Notes: a model not told the origin generated them from the sequence alone. Positions 8,612 to 16,521 are shown, numbered from the stretch's first letter. The stretch is 64,000 nucleotides of DNA from CAWJMD01 sp963700925 (GCA_963700925.1 OY969553.1:2542001-2606000); one strand, 5' to 3'. Program-made: numbers and translations.

Positions 8612-8646
8612 GAGTGGCTCTCCGCCTTCGAGGCTGAGTGGCTCTC
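8612..8646. promoter_or_regulatory. Tandem operator upstream of kinase-pdxA2 operon
   Basis: GAGTGGCTCTC occurs at 8612-8622 and 8636-8646, 24 nt apart. Read on the minus strand this is GAGAGCCACTC twice, matching the site at 6796-6830, with similar bases between the half-sites as well (CAGCCTCGAAGG versus CAGGCTCGATGG). The start codon of the operon is 36 nt downstream, so bound protein would cover the promoter. The rest of the 284-nt gap (8398-8681) holds nothing else I recognise. Confidence 0.65.
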
Positions 8647-8681
8647 ACATAGCACACCGCTGTTCGGCAAGAGTTGATGTT

Positions 8682-9905
8682 GTGAGTGAGACACGGACGG
8701 CCGCCCGGGGCGCCCTGGTTCTCGCGGATGACCTGACCAGCGCAGCCGAGGCGGGGGGCCATGCCGCGTCCGTGGGCAGACGCGCGACGGTCGTCGTCTG
8801 GGACGCCTCGAAGGGATCCGACTGGCCTGCTGCGGGGCAGGACGACGACCTCGTCGAATGTCTCGATCTCAACACTCGTGCGCTCGACGGCGCGACGGCC
8901 GCACGCGCGCACGCCGCAGCCTTGGAGATGGTCGACGCCGCGGACCGCATGATCTACAAGACGGTTGACAGCTCGCTGCGCGGAAACTGGGCTGAGGAAA
9001 TTGCAGCGACCCTCGATGCAGGCGATCGCCGCATCTGCGTGCTCGCTCCTGCCTACCCGGAGTTTGATCGACACACCCGATCGGGGATCCAGTTCGTATC
9101 TGGCGTTCCTACCCATGAGAGTCCTGCAGGATCCGACCCGGTTCGTCCGGTGACTGAGGCGCGGATCTGGGTCCCTCTAACGGCGGCCGGCTTGGACGTT
9201 GTGCGTGTCAGCGGCCATGAGAATCTCTCGTCAGTGCTCAGTACAGCCTTGGGTGCGGACGAGCGCGTCCGAACCGTCGTGGTGGTCGATGCGTGGACCA
9301 AGGAGCACTTGTCCGGGATCGCCAGGGCGGTTGAGCCGTTCGGTAGCGAGATCGTCGTAGCCGGCAGTCCCGGGCTGTTCGAGGCGCTGCTGCCACCGCC
9401 GGCGCTCGGGTGCCGCGCTCATGGTGGTCGGAGCACTCGCACGCTCACTGCTGTTGGCAGTCTTCACCCTTGCAGCCGGGCGCAGGTCGCTCATCTCGAG
9501 CGGTGCGGGATACCGGTTGTGACCGTGTACGCCGACACACGAGCGTCAGCTCTCAGATCGGAACTGGAGGCCATTCTCGAGGCGCGCGGTGACGCCGTCG
9601 TGGTGACCTCGCCATCGTCTGATGGTCCCAGCCCCCTGCCAGTGATGAGTCAGGCCGTGTCTGACATTGCCTGCGGGTCTCGCGAGGTCGGCCTCGTACT
9701 CGTCGGAGGCGACACCGCGCGTTCCGTCCTGGCCGACGCGCAGGTCCGCGCGACTACCGCCTGTGGCGTCGTCACGCCGGGCGTTCCCGTCTTGCAGCTG
9801 GCCCTCCCCCTCGGGCCCTGTCAGGTCATCACCAAAGCTGGAGGCTTCGGCGACCCGAGCCTCCTCCACCGTTGCATCCAAGCGTTGACCGAAGGAGTCT
9901 CATGA
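8682..9905 (+). CDS. Four-carbon acid sugar kinase (DUF1537 family)
   Basis: A 407-aa kinase with the N-terminal substrate domain (LVLADDLTSAAEAGG, then KTVDSSLRGNW) and the C-terminal nucleotide-binding domain (LVGGDTARSVL and ITKAGGFGD). Characterised members phosphorylate D-threonate, D-erythronate or L-threonate at O4. The next gene, a PdxA-type dehydrogenase overlapping by 4 nt, is the partner expected for the threonate/erythronate route that ends in dihydroxyacetone phosphate and CO2. The start is GTG 8682. A MocR-type operator lies just upstream. Which four-carbon acid is used cannot be told from sequence alone. Confidence 0.88.
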   Translation: MSETRTAARGALVLADDLTSAAEAGGHAASVGRRATVVVWDASKGSDWPAAGQDDDLVECLDLNTRALDGATAARAHAAALEMVDAADRMIYKTVDSSLRGNWAEEIAATLDAGDRRICVLAPAYPEFDRHTRSGIQFVSGVPTHESPAGSDPVRPVTEARIWVPLTAAGLDVVRVSGHENLSSVLSTALGADERVRTVVVVDAWTKEHLSGIARAVEPFGSEIVVAGSPGLFEALLPPPALGCRAHGGRSTRTLTAVGSLHPCSRAQVAHLERCGIPVVTVYADTRASALRSELEAILEARGDAVVVTSPSSDGPSPLPVMSQAVSDIACGSREVGLVLVGGDTARSVLADAQVRATTACGVVTPGVPVLQLALPLGPCQVITKAGGFGDPSLLHRCIQALTEGVS

Positions 9906-10906
9906 CCGGCCACAGCGACACACGACCCAGGGTGGCAGTCACCATGGGCGACCCCTCGGGCATCGGCCCTGAGATCGTCGTGGGCGCCCTGGGGGATGGC
10001 TCTCTTGCGGATCAAGTCGACGTGATGGTCATCGGCGACCTGGGTCGGCTCCGGACCGCGGCGAAGTTGATGCACGTCGACGTACCGATCGTGCCTGAAT
10101 CGGAGCGCCCCCCACCGGCTGAAGGGATCCGTGTCCGTGCGATCACGAACCTCCCGGACGACCTGCCTTTCGGTGCGGTGTCCGCTGTCGCCGGCGCGGC
10201 CTCTTTTGCCTACCTTCATGAGGCAATCCACATGGCGATGGCAGGTGATGTCGAGGCGATCGTCACGGCGCCGATACACAAAGAGGCATGGCGGGCGGCC
10301 GGTGTTGAGTACGCGGACCACACATCCGCGCTCTCCGACCTGACCAAGTCGAAGCGGCACGCCATGATGCTCGCCAACGATGAACTGCGAACTGTCTTGG
10401 TGACTACGCACGTGTCGCTCGTGGATGCCTTGGCTGCGATCACGCAGGAGCGCGTCCAAGGGATCATCGAACTCGCCGACGAAGAGCTTCGTGCCCAAGG
10501 CATCAAGGATCCTCGAATTGCCGTCGCGGGGGTTAATCCCCACGCAGGCGAAGGGGGAATGTTCGGCGACGAGGAAAGCGAAGCCATCGCGCCCGCAGTC
10601 GAGAAGGCTCGGTCTGCCGGTATCAACGCAACAGGCCCGCTGCCGCCAGACACAGTGTTCATGCGTGCCCGACGCGGAGAGTTCGATGTTGTGATCGCGC
10701 AGTATCACGATCAGGGGTTGATCCCCGTCAAGCTCCTTGGCATCGAGGACGGCGTGAATGTGACGCTTGGTCTTCCGTTCGTGAGGACCAGCGTGGACCA
10801 CGGAACAGCCTTTGACATTGCCGGCACGGGTCAGGCGACCGCAGCGAGTCTGCGCTACGCACTGAAGAGCGCCATCGCCATCGTGCTCTCGAAACGCCCC
10901 GCATAA
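9902..10906 (+). CDS. pdxA2: PdxA2-type 4-phospho-four-carbon-acid dehydrogenase
   Basis: A 334-aa PdxA-family protein with the family opening VAVTMGDPSGIGPEI, the metal/substrate residues in TAPIHKEAW and DHTS, VAGVNPHAGEGGMFGDEE, and YHDQGLIPVK. PdxA2 members oxidise 4-phospho-D-threonate or 4-phospho-D-erythronate at C3 with NAD and decarboxylate to dihydroxyacetone phosphate. The ATG at 9902 overlaps the kinase stop (ATGA), so the two are translationally coupled. Operon context makes the catabolic PdxA2 role much more likely than vitamin B6 synthesis. Confidence 0.88.
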   Translation: MTGHSDTRPRVAVTMGDPSGIGPEIVVGALGDGSLADQVDVMVIGDLGRLRTAAKLMHVDVPIVPESERPPPAEGIRVRAITNLPDDLPFGAVSAVAGAASFAYLHEAIHMAMAGDVEAIVTAPIHKEAWRAAGVEYADHTSALSDLTKSKRHAMMLANDELRTVLVTTHVSLVDALAAITQERVQGIIELADEELRAQGIKDPRIAVAGVNPHAGEGGMFGDEESEAIAPAVEKARSAGINATGPLPPDTVFMRARRGEFDVVIAQYHDQGLIPVKLLGIEDGVNVTLGLPFVRTSVDHGTAFDIAGTGQATAASLRYALKSAIAIVLSKRPA

Positions 10907-10979
10907 CTCCAAACCTTTCCACCAGCGATGACGCCAAGGTCATCACTGCTACTCGATGCTGCATTCTTAGGAGACAACC

Positions 10980-11657
10980 ATGACCAACTTCGTACTCATG
11001 CTGACTGAGAACGATCGAACTGTCGTTAACGCGCACAAGATCCTGGACAACATCGGGCCCTGCCAGCTGGACCACATCGGTTTCAAGGACGTCGGCTTGC
11101 CCTGGGACGAGCTCCGCGCACTCACGGATCGAATCCATGAACTCGGAGCGCGCGCCTACCTGGAGGTGGTGAGCGTCGATCCGGCTGCGGAACTCCGCAG
11201 CATACAGGCGGGGATCGAACTCGGTGTCGACGCCATTCTTGGCGGGACCCACGTTGACGAAGCACTGACCATCATCGCGGACGCCCCGGTCGAGTACTGG
11301 CCCTTCCCGGGCCAGGTCATCGGTCACCCCAGCCGTCTTGCCGGCGATATCCCGAGCATCGTTGCGAGCGCAGTGGACCTTTCGTCACGCGACGGTGTCG
11401 ACGGCCTCGACCTGCTGGCCTATCGCTTCAGTGGCGACGTGCCAGCGCTGACCCAGGCTGTCGTTCGAGCCGTCTCCGTCCCAGTACTGGCTGCCGGCAG
11501 CATCGACAGTGCGGACCGGATTACGGCGATGCAGGCGGCCGGTGTGTGGGGATTCACGGTCGGGAGCGCCCTGCTCAACGGCAGCATGGCGATCGACGCT
11601 CCGTCCACGGCAGTAGCTGACCTTGTCGCTGCCGTGGCGACCCGGGCGGGTTCCTAG
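10980..11657 (+). CDS. TIM-barrel phosphate-binding protein of unknown activity
   Basis: A 225-aa beta/alpha-barrel protein. The C-terminal half carries a phosphate-grip pattern like HisA/tryptophan-synthase-type barrels: VPVLAAGSIDSADRI followed by GVWGFTVGSALLNG. LDHIGFKDVGL near the N-terminus and AILGGTHVDEAL in the middle look like further barrel strands. It follows pdxA2 by 73 nt with a clear AGGAG ribosome site, so it probably belongs to the same operon and may act on the phosphorylated product or intermediate. I cannot name the reaction; an aldolase/epimerase-like role is only a guess. Confidence 0.7.
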   Translation: MTNFVLMLTENDRTVVNAHKILDNIGPCQLDHIGFKDVGLPWDELRALTDRIHELGARAYLEVVSVDPAAELRSIQAGIELGVDAILGGTHVDEALTIIADAPVEYWPFPGQVIGHPSRLAGDIPSIVASAVDLSSRDGVDGLDLLAYRFSGDVPALTQAVVRAVSVPVLAAGSIDSADRITAMQAAGVWGFTVGSALLNGSMAIDAPSTAVADLVAAVATRAGS

Positions 11658-11867
11658 CCTGGCTGCTCTTTGGCCCACGCAAGGCTGGTGATGGTCCGGG
11701 GGCGCGTTGGCTTCACGAGCCCCAGTGCAGGGCCATGTTCGAGGGCACGGCGCAAGCGGCGTCAGTGCGAGGAAAGGCCCGCTTTAGGCAAGGATCGACT
11801 GCCCGTTCCGTCGCATCCTGGAGACTTCGGCCCCCCCGACACACATCCCCGTTTACGAAGGACCACC

Positions 11868-12296
11868 ATGAACAACCTCCACGAAATCCAGCGTGCCCTC
11901 GGGCCGATCCCCCTCGGCCCAGTGGTAGGCGGCAAGCCGCTCGACGGCGACGGGGTGATCCCGGTCGTGGACCCAGCCACCGAGGAGGTCATCACCGAGA
12001 GCGCCAACGGCACCGTGAACGAGGCATTGACGGCCGTCGGGGTGGCACACCAGGCGCAGGATGCCTGGGCCGAGATCAGCCCGCGGGCACGCAGTGAGAT
12101 CCTGCGCCGCGCGTTCGACCTGATGACGGAGCGCGCAGTCGGCTTCTCAGGACACGGCTTCAAGGTGGCCTCTTCGCTGGGCGCCGTCGCAGCAGATCTC
12201 GCACTTACCGGTTCAACCAAGACCGTCGCTTCTTTCATGTGCCCGTCGCGATTCCTCCCCGAGCGTCAGACGCTTAGCGCACTCCCGCTGGCATGA
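11868..12296 (+). pseudogene. Chimera: aldehyde dehydrogenase N-term fused to DAO-type oxidase C-term
   Basis: From ATG 11868 about 87 residues match the N-terminus of an NAD-dependent aldehyde dehydrogenase (GGKPLDGDG, VVDPATEEVI, AWAEISPRARSEILRRAFDL). Immediately after LMTER, near nt 12135, the sequence becomes the C-terminal tail of an FAD-dependent sarcosine/N-methyltryptophan oxidase (VGFSGHGFKVASSLGAVAAD ... FMCPSRF). A deletion in frame has joined two genes and removed the catalytic parts of both. The 142-aa product lacks the ALDH Cys/Glu and the FAD-binding motif, so no activity is expected. The intact ALDH might once have belonged to the upstream operon. Confidence 0.8.
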
Positions 12297-12509
12297 ACAG
12301 AACACGGAGCGCGCCCGCGCGTGAAACGTTTATCCTCCAGGGCCTAGAAGCACGACGTGGGGAGTCGACACAGGGATACTGCGAGGTCGATCTTGGACCT
12401 GAGATCATCCGCATCCCTTTAGCTAACCCCTAGGACCAGGGAACTATCGGTCCGTCCCGCACGTCCAATCGACCCAGGACACGCCGGACCAGAGGCAGTT
12501 AGGGCTGAA

Positions 12510-13133
12510 ATGTTCAGAAGAGGACCACTGTTGGGTTGGATCGTGCTGCTCTTCCTCGTGCCCGTGCTCGGTTCAACTGGTTGCAGCGAGGGGGACAGCG
12601 TGCGGGCGGAACCGCAGTCCGATGCTGAGGGCGCTCCCACGGAGCGAGAGACAACGTGGGACGAGTGGGTGATCTCGGCGGACGACGCCGATCTATGGGC
12701 CTCGCGCGATGTGGAGCCAGGGTCGCTCGAAACCCTTGAGCGGGTGAATGCGATCTTCCACGGCCGCGACGCTGACTGCGCTCAGGCGTACGTGGACGAA
12801 GATCTCCGCACGATCGTGGTGAACATCAAAGTTGGTCACGAGGACGACGTGGTTGAGGAGGTCGGTCAGGCGCTTGGCCTAGGCATGGCACCCGTGCGCA
12901 TCCAGCCGGTGGACCATAGTTGGAACGACCTGATGCTTCCGGCCTTGGCGCTGGCAAAGGAGAATCCTGAGCTTGCCGGCGCCCGCGTTGGGACGGTACG
13001 CGTCGACCCGGTGCGCAACGCGCTGGTGGTCCACATCACCGAGGTCAACGAGCATACGGTCAATGCCGTGCACGAAGCCTTCGGGACAGAGACTTACATC
13101 GCCCAAGGCGAACAAGGATCCTTCGCGAACTAG
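12510..13133 (+). CDS. Putative lipoprotein, unknown function
   Basis: A 207-aa protein with a lipoprotein signal: basic MFRRG, a hydrophobic core, and lipobox GSTGC with Cys25 as the lipid anchor. A Glu/Asp/Thr-rich linker follows, then a folded acidic domain (VNAIFHGRDADCAQAYVDED, LRTIVVNIKVG, VRVDPVRNALVVHI) with no motif I recognise. It stands alone; the 213-nt gap upstream shows no second gene. It is the last gene before the right-hand repeat, so it lies inside the island. Codon use is less GC-biased at third positions than in the dnaX region by eye. Confidence 0.65.
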   Translation: MFRRGPLLGWIVLLFLVPVLGSTGCSEGDSVRAEPQSDAEGAPTERETTWDEWVISADDADLWASRDVEPGSLETLERVNAIFHGRDADCAQAYVDEDLRTIVVNIKVGHEDDVVEEVGQALGLGMAPVRIQPVDHSWNDLMLPALALAKENPELAGARVGTVRVDPVRNALVVHITEVNEHTVNAVHEAFGTETYIAQGEQGSFAN

Positions 13134-13323
13134 CTTGTTGGCCTAGCCCAAAGCGTACGTGCTCCTGCGCGTCGGTCGAGTCCGTCCAAGTCCTGCCCAA
13201 ACACACCGTCGTGGGCCGCGTAGGAACCTCCATCCTCGGAAGACCTCGACACCTACCCCGGGGACCGACGCGCCAACCACCATCCAACAAGCGGCTCCAC
13301 CCTCAACTGTGAAGATCCCATAG

Positions 13324-13507
13324 ACTGAGACCAAAACTGAGACCAGACGACTCCAGGGCGGCTCCCCCACGTGGGGGAGCCGCCCTGGAGTCGTCTGCCT
13401 CCGGAGCCTGAAACCATGCTCTGACCTGCGGAAACATCGTGCTGACCTTCTGGCGGAGGATAGGGGATTTGAACCCCTGAGGGGTTTCCCCCAACACGCT
13501 TTCCAAG
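13324..13507 (-). repeat. Right copy of tRNA-Ser attachment-site repeat
   Basis: This matches the left copy at 731-915: doubled ACTGAGACC (13324-13344), terminator hairpin, CCGGAGCCTGAAACCATG near 13404, and the tRNA 3' half up to TTCCAAG at 13507. Beyond 13507 the tRNA 5' half continues here but not in the left copy, so the shared block ends inside the gene. In the left copy the hairpin is decayed; here it is a perfect palindrome. Confidence 0.8.
13345..13396 (-). terminator. 52-bp perfect palindrome, tRNA-Ser terminator
   Basis: The left 26 nt (AGACGACTCCAGGGCGG, then CTCCCCCAC) are exactly complementary to the right 26 nt with no unpaired loop in the DNA. On the minus strand it lies 55 nt after the tRNA CCA end and is followed by GGTCTCAGTTTTGG. 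It should act as a strong intrinsic terminator for the tRNA transcript. Confidence 0.7.
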
Positions 13508-13538
13508 CGTGCGCCCTAGGCCACTAGGCGAATCCTCC
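13451..13538 (-). tRNA. tRNA-Ser (anticodon GGA)
   Basis: On the minus strand the acceptor stem GGAGGAT pairs with ATCCTCC, discriminator G, and CCA is encoded. The anticodon loop is CTTGGAAAG, anticodon GGA, reading UCC/UCU serine codons. A variable arm (TTGGGGGAAACCCC) and T-loop GGTTCAAATCC are present, as expected for a class II serine tRNA. Its 3' half is duplicated at 859-915, showing the gene served as an integration site. Confidence 0.95.
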
Positions 13539-13619
13539 GCGCACGAGACTACCCGAGCCGTGGGGTGCCCTGGCGCACCCCGACAGGTGCACGGCGGGGT
13601 GCCCGGTAGAGTGGGTTCA

Positions 13620-13707
13620 GACCCCTCGTGCGGCGTCATCCCGCTGAACTCCCCCAGGGCCGGAAGGCAGCAAGGGTAGGTGGGCCCTGGCGGGTGCACG
13701 GGGGGTC
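13620..13707 (+). ncRNA. ffs: Signal recognition particle RNA (4.5S)
   Basis: The universally conserved domain IV loop is present (CAGGGCCGGAAGGCAGCAAG then GGTAG, with GGGCCCTGG closing). Outer strands GACCCCTCGTGC (13620-13631) and GCACGGGGGGTC (13696-13707) pair to make the rod. The RNA binds Ffh to target membrane proteins. It lies between tRNA-Ser and dnaX, a common actinobacterial order. Ends are set from the terminal stem. Confidence 0.92.
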
Positions 13708-13981
13708 CTTCGCTGCCCGGCGGCCTCCTCGCGGACCTACTTCACGAGGCCTACTGCCACTTTTCACGAGGCTCGCAACCCTCGTTAACGGATCGTTAAC
13801 GGTGCGTTCGCCTCGTTAACGTGGCTCGCGGCACCTGCCGGCGAAGCGCGCGTCACCCCGTCCGAAGCTCGAAGACTTTGGGTGGCCTTGAGACCCCGAA
13901 GTCTTCGCGCGTGCCCTGCTTCCACCTGCCGCGCGCGACCGGTCGCGTCCGAGTGTCCTTCTCGCCGCTAGGGTTCGGCGG
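13708..13981. promoter_or_regulatory. Intergenic region with three CGTTAACG palindromes
   Basis: CGTTAACG occurs at 13783-13790, 13794-13801 and 13814-13821, start-to-start 11 and 20 nt, about one and two helical turns, after two TTCACGAGGC repeats (13741 and 13763). This looks like a multi-site operator on one DNA face. Further on, CGAAGACTT (from 13870) and GAAGTCTTCG (to 13907) form a 13-14-bp hairpin stem without a T-run. The region precedes a small membrane protein gene and dnaX. Confidence 0.45.
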
Positions 13982-14443
13982 ATGCAGACCGATCCCATCG
14001 TCATCCCCGGTGTAGCGGCACCGGTGTCCGTCGTCTCTCCGCTGGCTGGTCGGCCCCAGGTTCTGGTCGGCGGGCAGCAGGCGCACCACATGGGGCGCAA
14101 CGTCTTCGCCCTCCCCGGGCACGGGGGACAGGTCGTCGAGGCGAAGGTCAGGGCCAGGCCCGTCGACCCGTACCCCCAGCTGACGGTGAACGGGCAGCAG
14201 TACACCACCGGCCCGAAGGTGCCGATCGGTCTGCAGATCGTGGCCGGGCTGCCGATCCTCCTCTTCATCGGTGGGCTGATCGGGATCCTGCTGGGGTTCG
14301 CCGCCCTTCTCACCAACATGTTCGTCCTGCGCTCCCGGCTCAGCTCAGGCGCCAAGGTCGGGCTGGTCATCGGGGTGAGCGCCGCGGTCCTCGTCGCCTA
14401 TCTCGCCATCGCCACGATCGTGAGCGCGGGCCTCAGCCAGTAG
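13982..14443 (+). CDS. Two-helix membrane protein, unknown function
   Basis: A 153-aa protein. The first 85 residues form a soluble, strand-rich part with Gly/Val-rich turns and a conserved-looking QQYTTGPKVPIG stretch. Two hydrophobic helices follow (about 86-115 and 126-148) separated by a short basic loop. The end is 42 nt before the dnaX start, so the genes could share a transcript. I recognise no family. Confidence 0.65.
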   Translation: MQTDPIVIPGVAAPVSVVSPLAGRPQVLVGGQQAHHMGRNVFALPGHGGQVVEAKVRARPVDPYPQLTVNGQQYTTGPKVPIGLQIVAGLPILLFIGGLIGILLGFAALLTNMFVLRSRLSSGAKVGLVIGVSAAVLVAYLAIATIVSAGLSQ

Positions 14444-14485
14444 ACGCCGCTGCCGGGCGTCGGTGAGCCCGGTTACTGTTCCGGG

Positions 14486-16426
14486 GTGTCGACAGCGCTG
14501 TACCGCCGCTACCGTCCGGAGTCGTTCGACGACGTCATCGGACAGGACCACGTCACCGGGCCGCTGGCCCAGGCGCTGCGCTCGGGACGGGTCAGCCATG
14601 CCTACCTGTTCAGCGGTCCACGGGGGTGCGGCAAGACGACGTCCGCCCGCATCCTGGCGCGCTGCCTGAACTGCGAGCAGGGTCCGACCCCGACGCCCTG
14701 CGGCACCTGCGACTCATGCCGTGAGCTGGCCCGCGGCGGGTCGGGCAGCCTCGACGTGGTCGAGATCGACGCGGCCAGCCACGGCGGGGTCGACGACGCT
14801 CGCGAGCTGCGTGAGCGGGCCACGATGGCGACGGCCCGCGACCGCTTCCGGGTGTACGTGATCGACGAGGCCCACATGGTGTCCAACCAGGGTTTCAACG
14901 CCCTGCTGAAGCTCGTCGAGGAGCCGCCCGAGCACGTGAAGTTCGTGTTCGCGACCACCGAGCCCGACAAGGTGCTGCAGACGATCCGGTCGCGGACGCA
15001 CCACTACTCGTTCCGCCTGGTGCCGCCCGAGGTGCTGGTGAAGTACCTGGAAGAACTGTGCGAGAAGGAGCAGGTCTCCCTGGGCAAGGGGGTGCTGCCG
15101 CTCGTCGTCCGCGCCGGCGCCGGGTCGGTGCGCGACTCGCTGTCGGTCCTGGACCAGCTGATCGGTGGGGCCGACGCCGACGGACTCGACTACGCCCGCG
15201 CCCTTGCCCTGCTCGGCTACACCGATGCCGCACTGCTCGATGACGTGGTGAACGCCCTCGGGTCGGCAGACGGGGCCGCCCTGTTCACGGTCGTCGACCG
15301 AGTCGTCCAGTCGGGGCACGATCCCAAGCGCTTCGTCGAGGACCTGCTCGAGCGACTCCGTGACCTGATCCTGCTGCAGGCGATCGGTCAGGAGGCCGAG
15401 GGAGTCCTGCGCCACCTCCCACCCGACCAGATGGAGCGGATGCGGACGCAGAGCACCTACCTGGGGCCGTCCGAGCTCTCGCGCGCCGCCGACGTCGTGA
15501 ACGCTGCCCTCAACGAGATGGTCGGCGCCTCCAGCCCGCGCATGCACCTCGAGCTGCTGTGCGCACGCCTCCTGCTGCCCGCCGCCGAGTCGGGTGACCG
15601 AGGACTCGGCGCGCGCGTCGACCGCATCGAGCGACGGTTGTCAGTCCCGACTTCCGTTCTCGCGGACGAGGAACCGCCGCGCGAGCAGGCTCCTCAGTCC
15701 CAGGCACCGACCCTCCCGGAGGCGCCGGCCGAGGCGCCCACGCCTCCGCCCACGCCGTCACAGCCGTCCAGCAAGCCACAGCCGTCCAGCAAGCCACAGC
15801 CATCCAGCGAGCCAGAGCCGTCGAGCAGGCCCGAGCCGACGAGCCAGCCCGAGCGGCCAACCCGGTCCGCCCCGGACGCGGTTGGGGCCGTGGACACCGA
15901 GACCCTGCGCCGGATGTGGCCGGACGTGCTGCGCCAGGTGCAGGGCATGCGCCGCTCGACGTGGATGATCATCAGCGCCAACGCCCAGGTGCACCGGCTC
16001 GCGAACGGCGTCCTCGAGCTGGCCTTCTCGAACCAGGGCACGGCCAGGGGCTTCGCGGCAGGTCAGCACCCCGACGTGGTGGCGGCCGCGGTGGCCGAGC
16101 TGCTCGGCGTCCAGGTTCGCGTTCAGGTGGCCGACGGCCCAGGGTCCCCGGCCGAGGCACCGCCGGCCCCCAGCCAAGAGCCGACCACCGAGCCGACCAC
16201 CGAGCCGGCCGACCCGCCGGCTAACAGGCCGACGAGCGGGCCGGCGCGCGAGCAGGCGCCCGCTCCGAGAGCCGAGGCCGCCGAGCGAGACGCGACGACC
16301 GTTGCGCCGGAGGACGACACGCCCACCGCCGACGACCCGGACGCGGACGACTCCGGGATGGTCGGGCCCGCCGTGGTGGAGGAGATGCTGGGTGGCCGGG
16401 TGATCGACGTGCGGCGCGGAGGCTGA
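14486..16426 (+). CDS. dnaX: DNA polymerase III subunit gamma/tau
   Basis: A 646-aa clamp-loader ATPase. Walker A is GPRGCGKT (44-51), zinc-binding Cys63, 72, 75 and 78 follow, and Walker B is DEAH (127-130), with the sensor and collar domains to about residue 370. A long Pro/Ser/Glu-rich linker with repeated PQPSSK units (about 395-455) precedes a tau-like domain (WPDVLRQVQGMRRSTWMIIS), then a second disordered TEP-rich tail. The protein loads the beta clamp and couples polymerase and helicase. The start is GTG 14486, giving the conserved STALYRRYRP opening. Confidence 0.96.
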   Translation: MSTALYRRYRPESFDDVIGQDHVTGPLAQALRSGRVSHAYLFSGPRGCGKTTSARILARCLNCEQGPTPTPCGTCDSCRELARGGSGSLDVVEIDAASHGGVDDARELRERATMATARDRFRVYVIDEAHMVSNQGFNALLKLVEEPPEHVKFVFATTEPDKVLQTIRSRTHHYSFRLVPPEVLVKYLEELCEKEQVSLGKGVLPLVVRAGAGSVRDSLSVLDQLIGGADADGLDYARALALLGYTDAALLDDVVNALGSADGAALFTVVDRVVQSGHDPKRFVEDLLERLRDLILLQAIGQEAEGVLRHLPPDQMERMRTQSTYLGPSELSRAADVVNAALNEMVGASSPRMHLELLCARLLLPAAESGDRGLGARVDRIERRLSVPTSVLADEEPPREQAPQSQAPTLPEAPAEAPTPPPTPSQPSSKPQPSSKPQPSSEPEPSSRPEPTSQPERPTRSAPDAVGAVDTETLRRMWPDVLRQVQGMRRSTWMIISANAQVHRLANGVLELAFSNQGTARGFAAGQHPDVVAAAVAELLGVQVRVQVADGPGSPAEAPPAPSQEPTTEPTTEPADPPANRPTSGPAREQAPAPRAEAAERDATTVAPEDDTPTADDPDADDSGMVGPAVVEEMLGGRVIDVRRGG

Positions 16427-16521
16427 CCGCACGGTCGCACACACGGTGACGTCAGGCTGGCGGGCGTGTACGGACAGGCCGGCGGCGTGGTCACCGGGGT
16501 CAGGGCGGCTACGCTCGCGGG

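Noticed and set aside
9902..10906. Vitamin B6 biosynthesis PdxA
   Set aside because: The 4-nt overlap with a DUF1537 kinase and the MocR context fit the catabolic PdxA2 role better.
13303..13699. Minus-strand frames across tRNA-Ser and SRP RNA
   Set aside because: They translate RNA genes (for example LGETPQGFKSPIL from the tRNA) and are not proteins.
15750..15860. Possible minisatellite or CRISPR-like repeats
   Set aside because: These are codon-level repeats of the Pro/Ser-rich linker of DnaX. No CRISPR repeat-spacer pattern was seen anywhere in the window.
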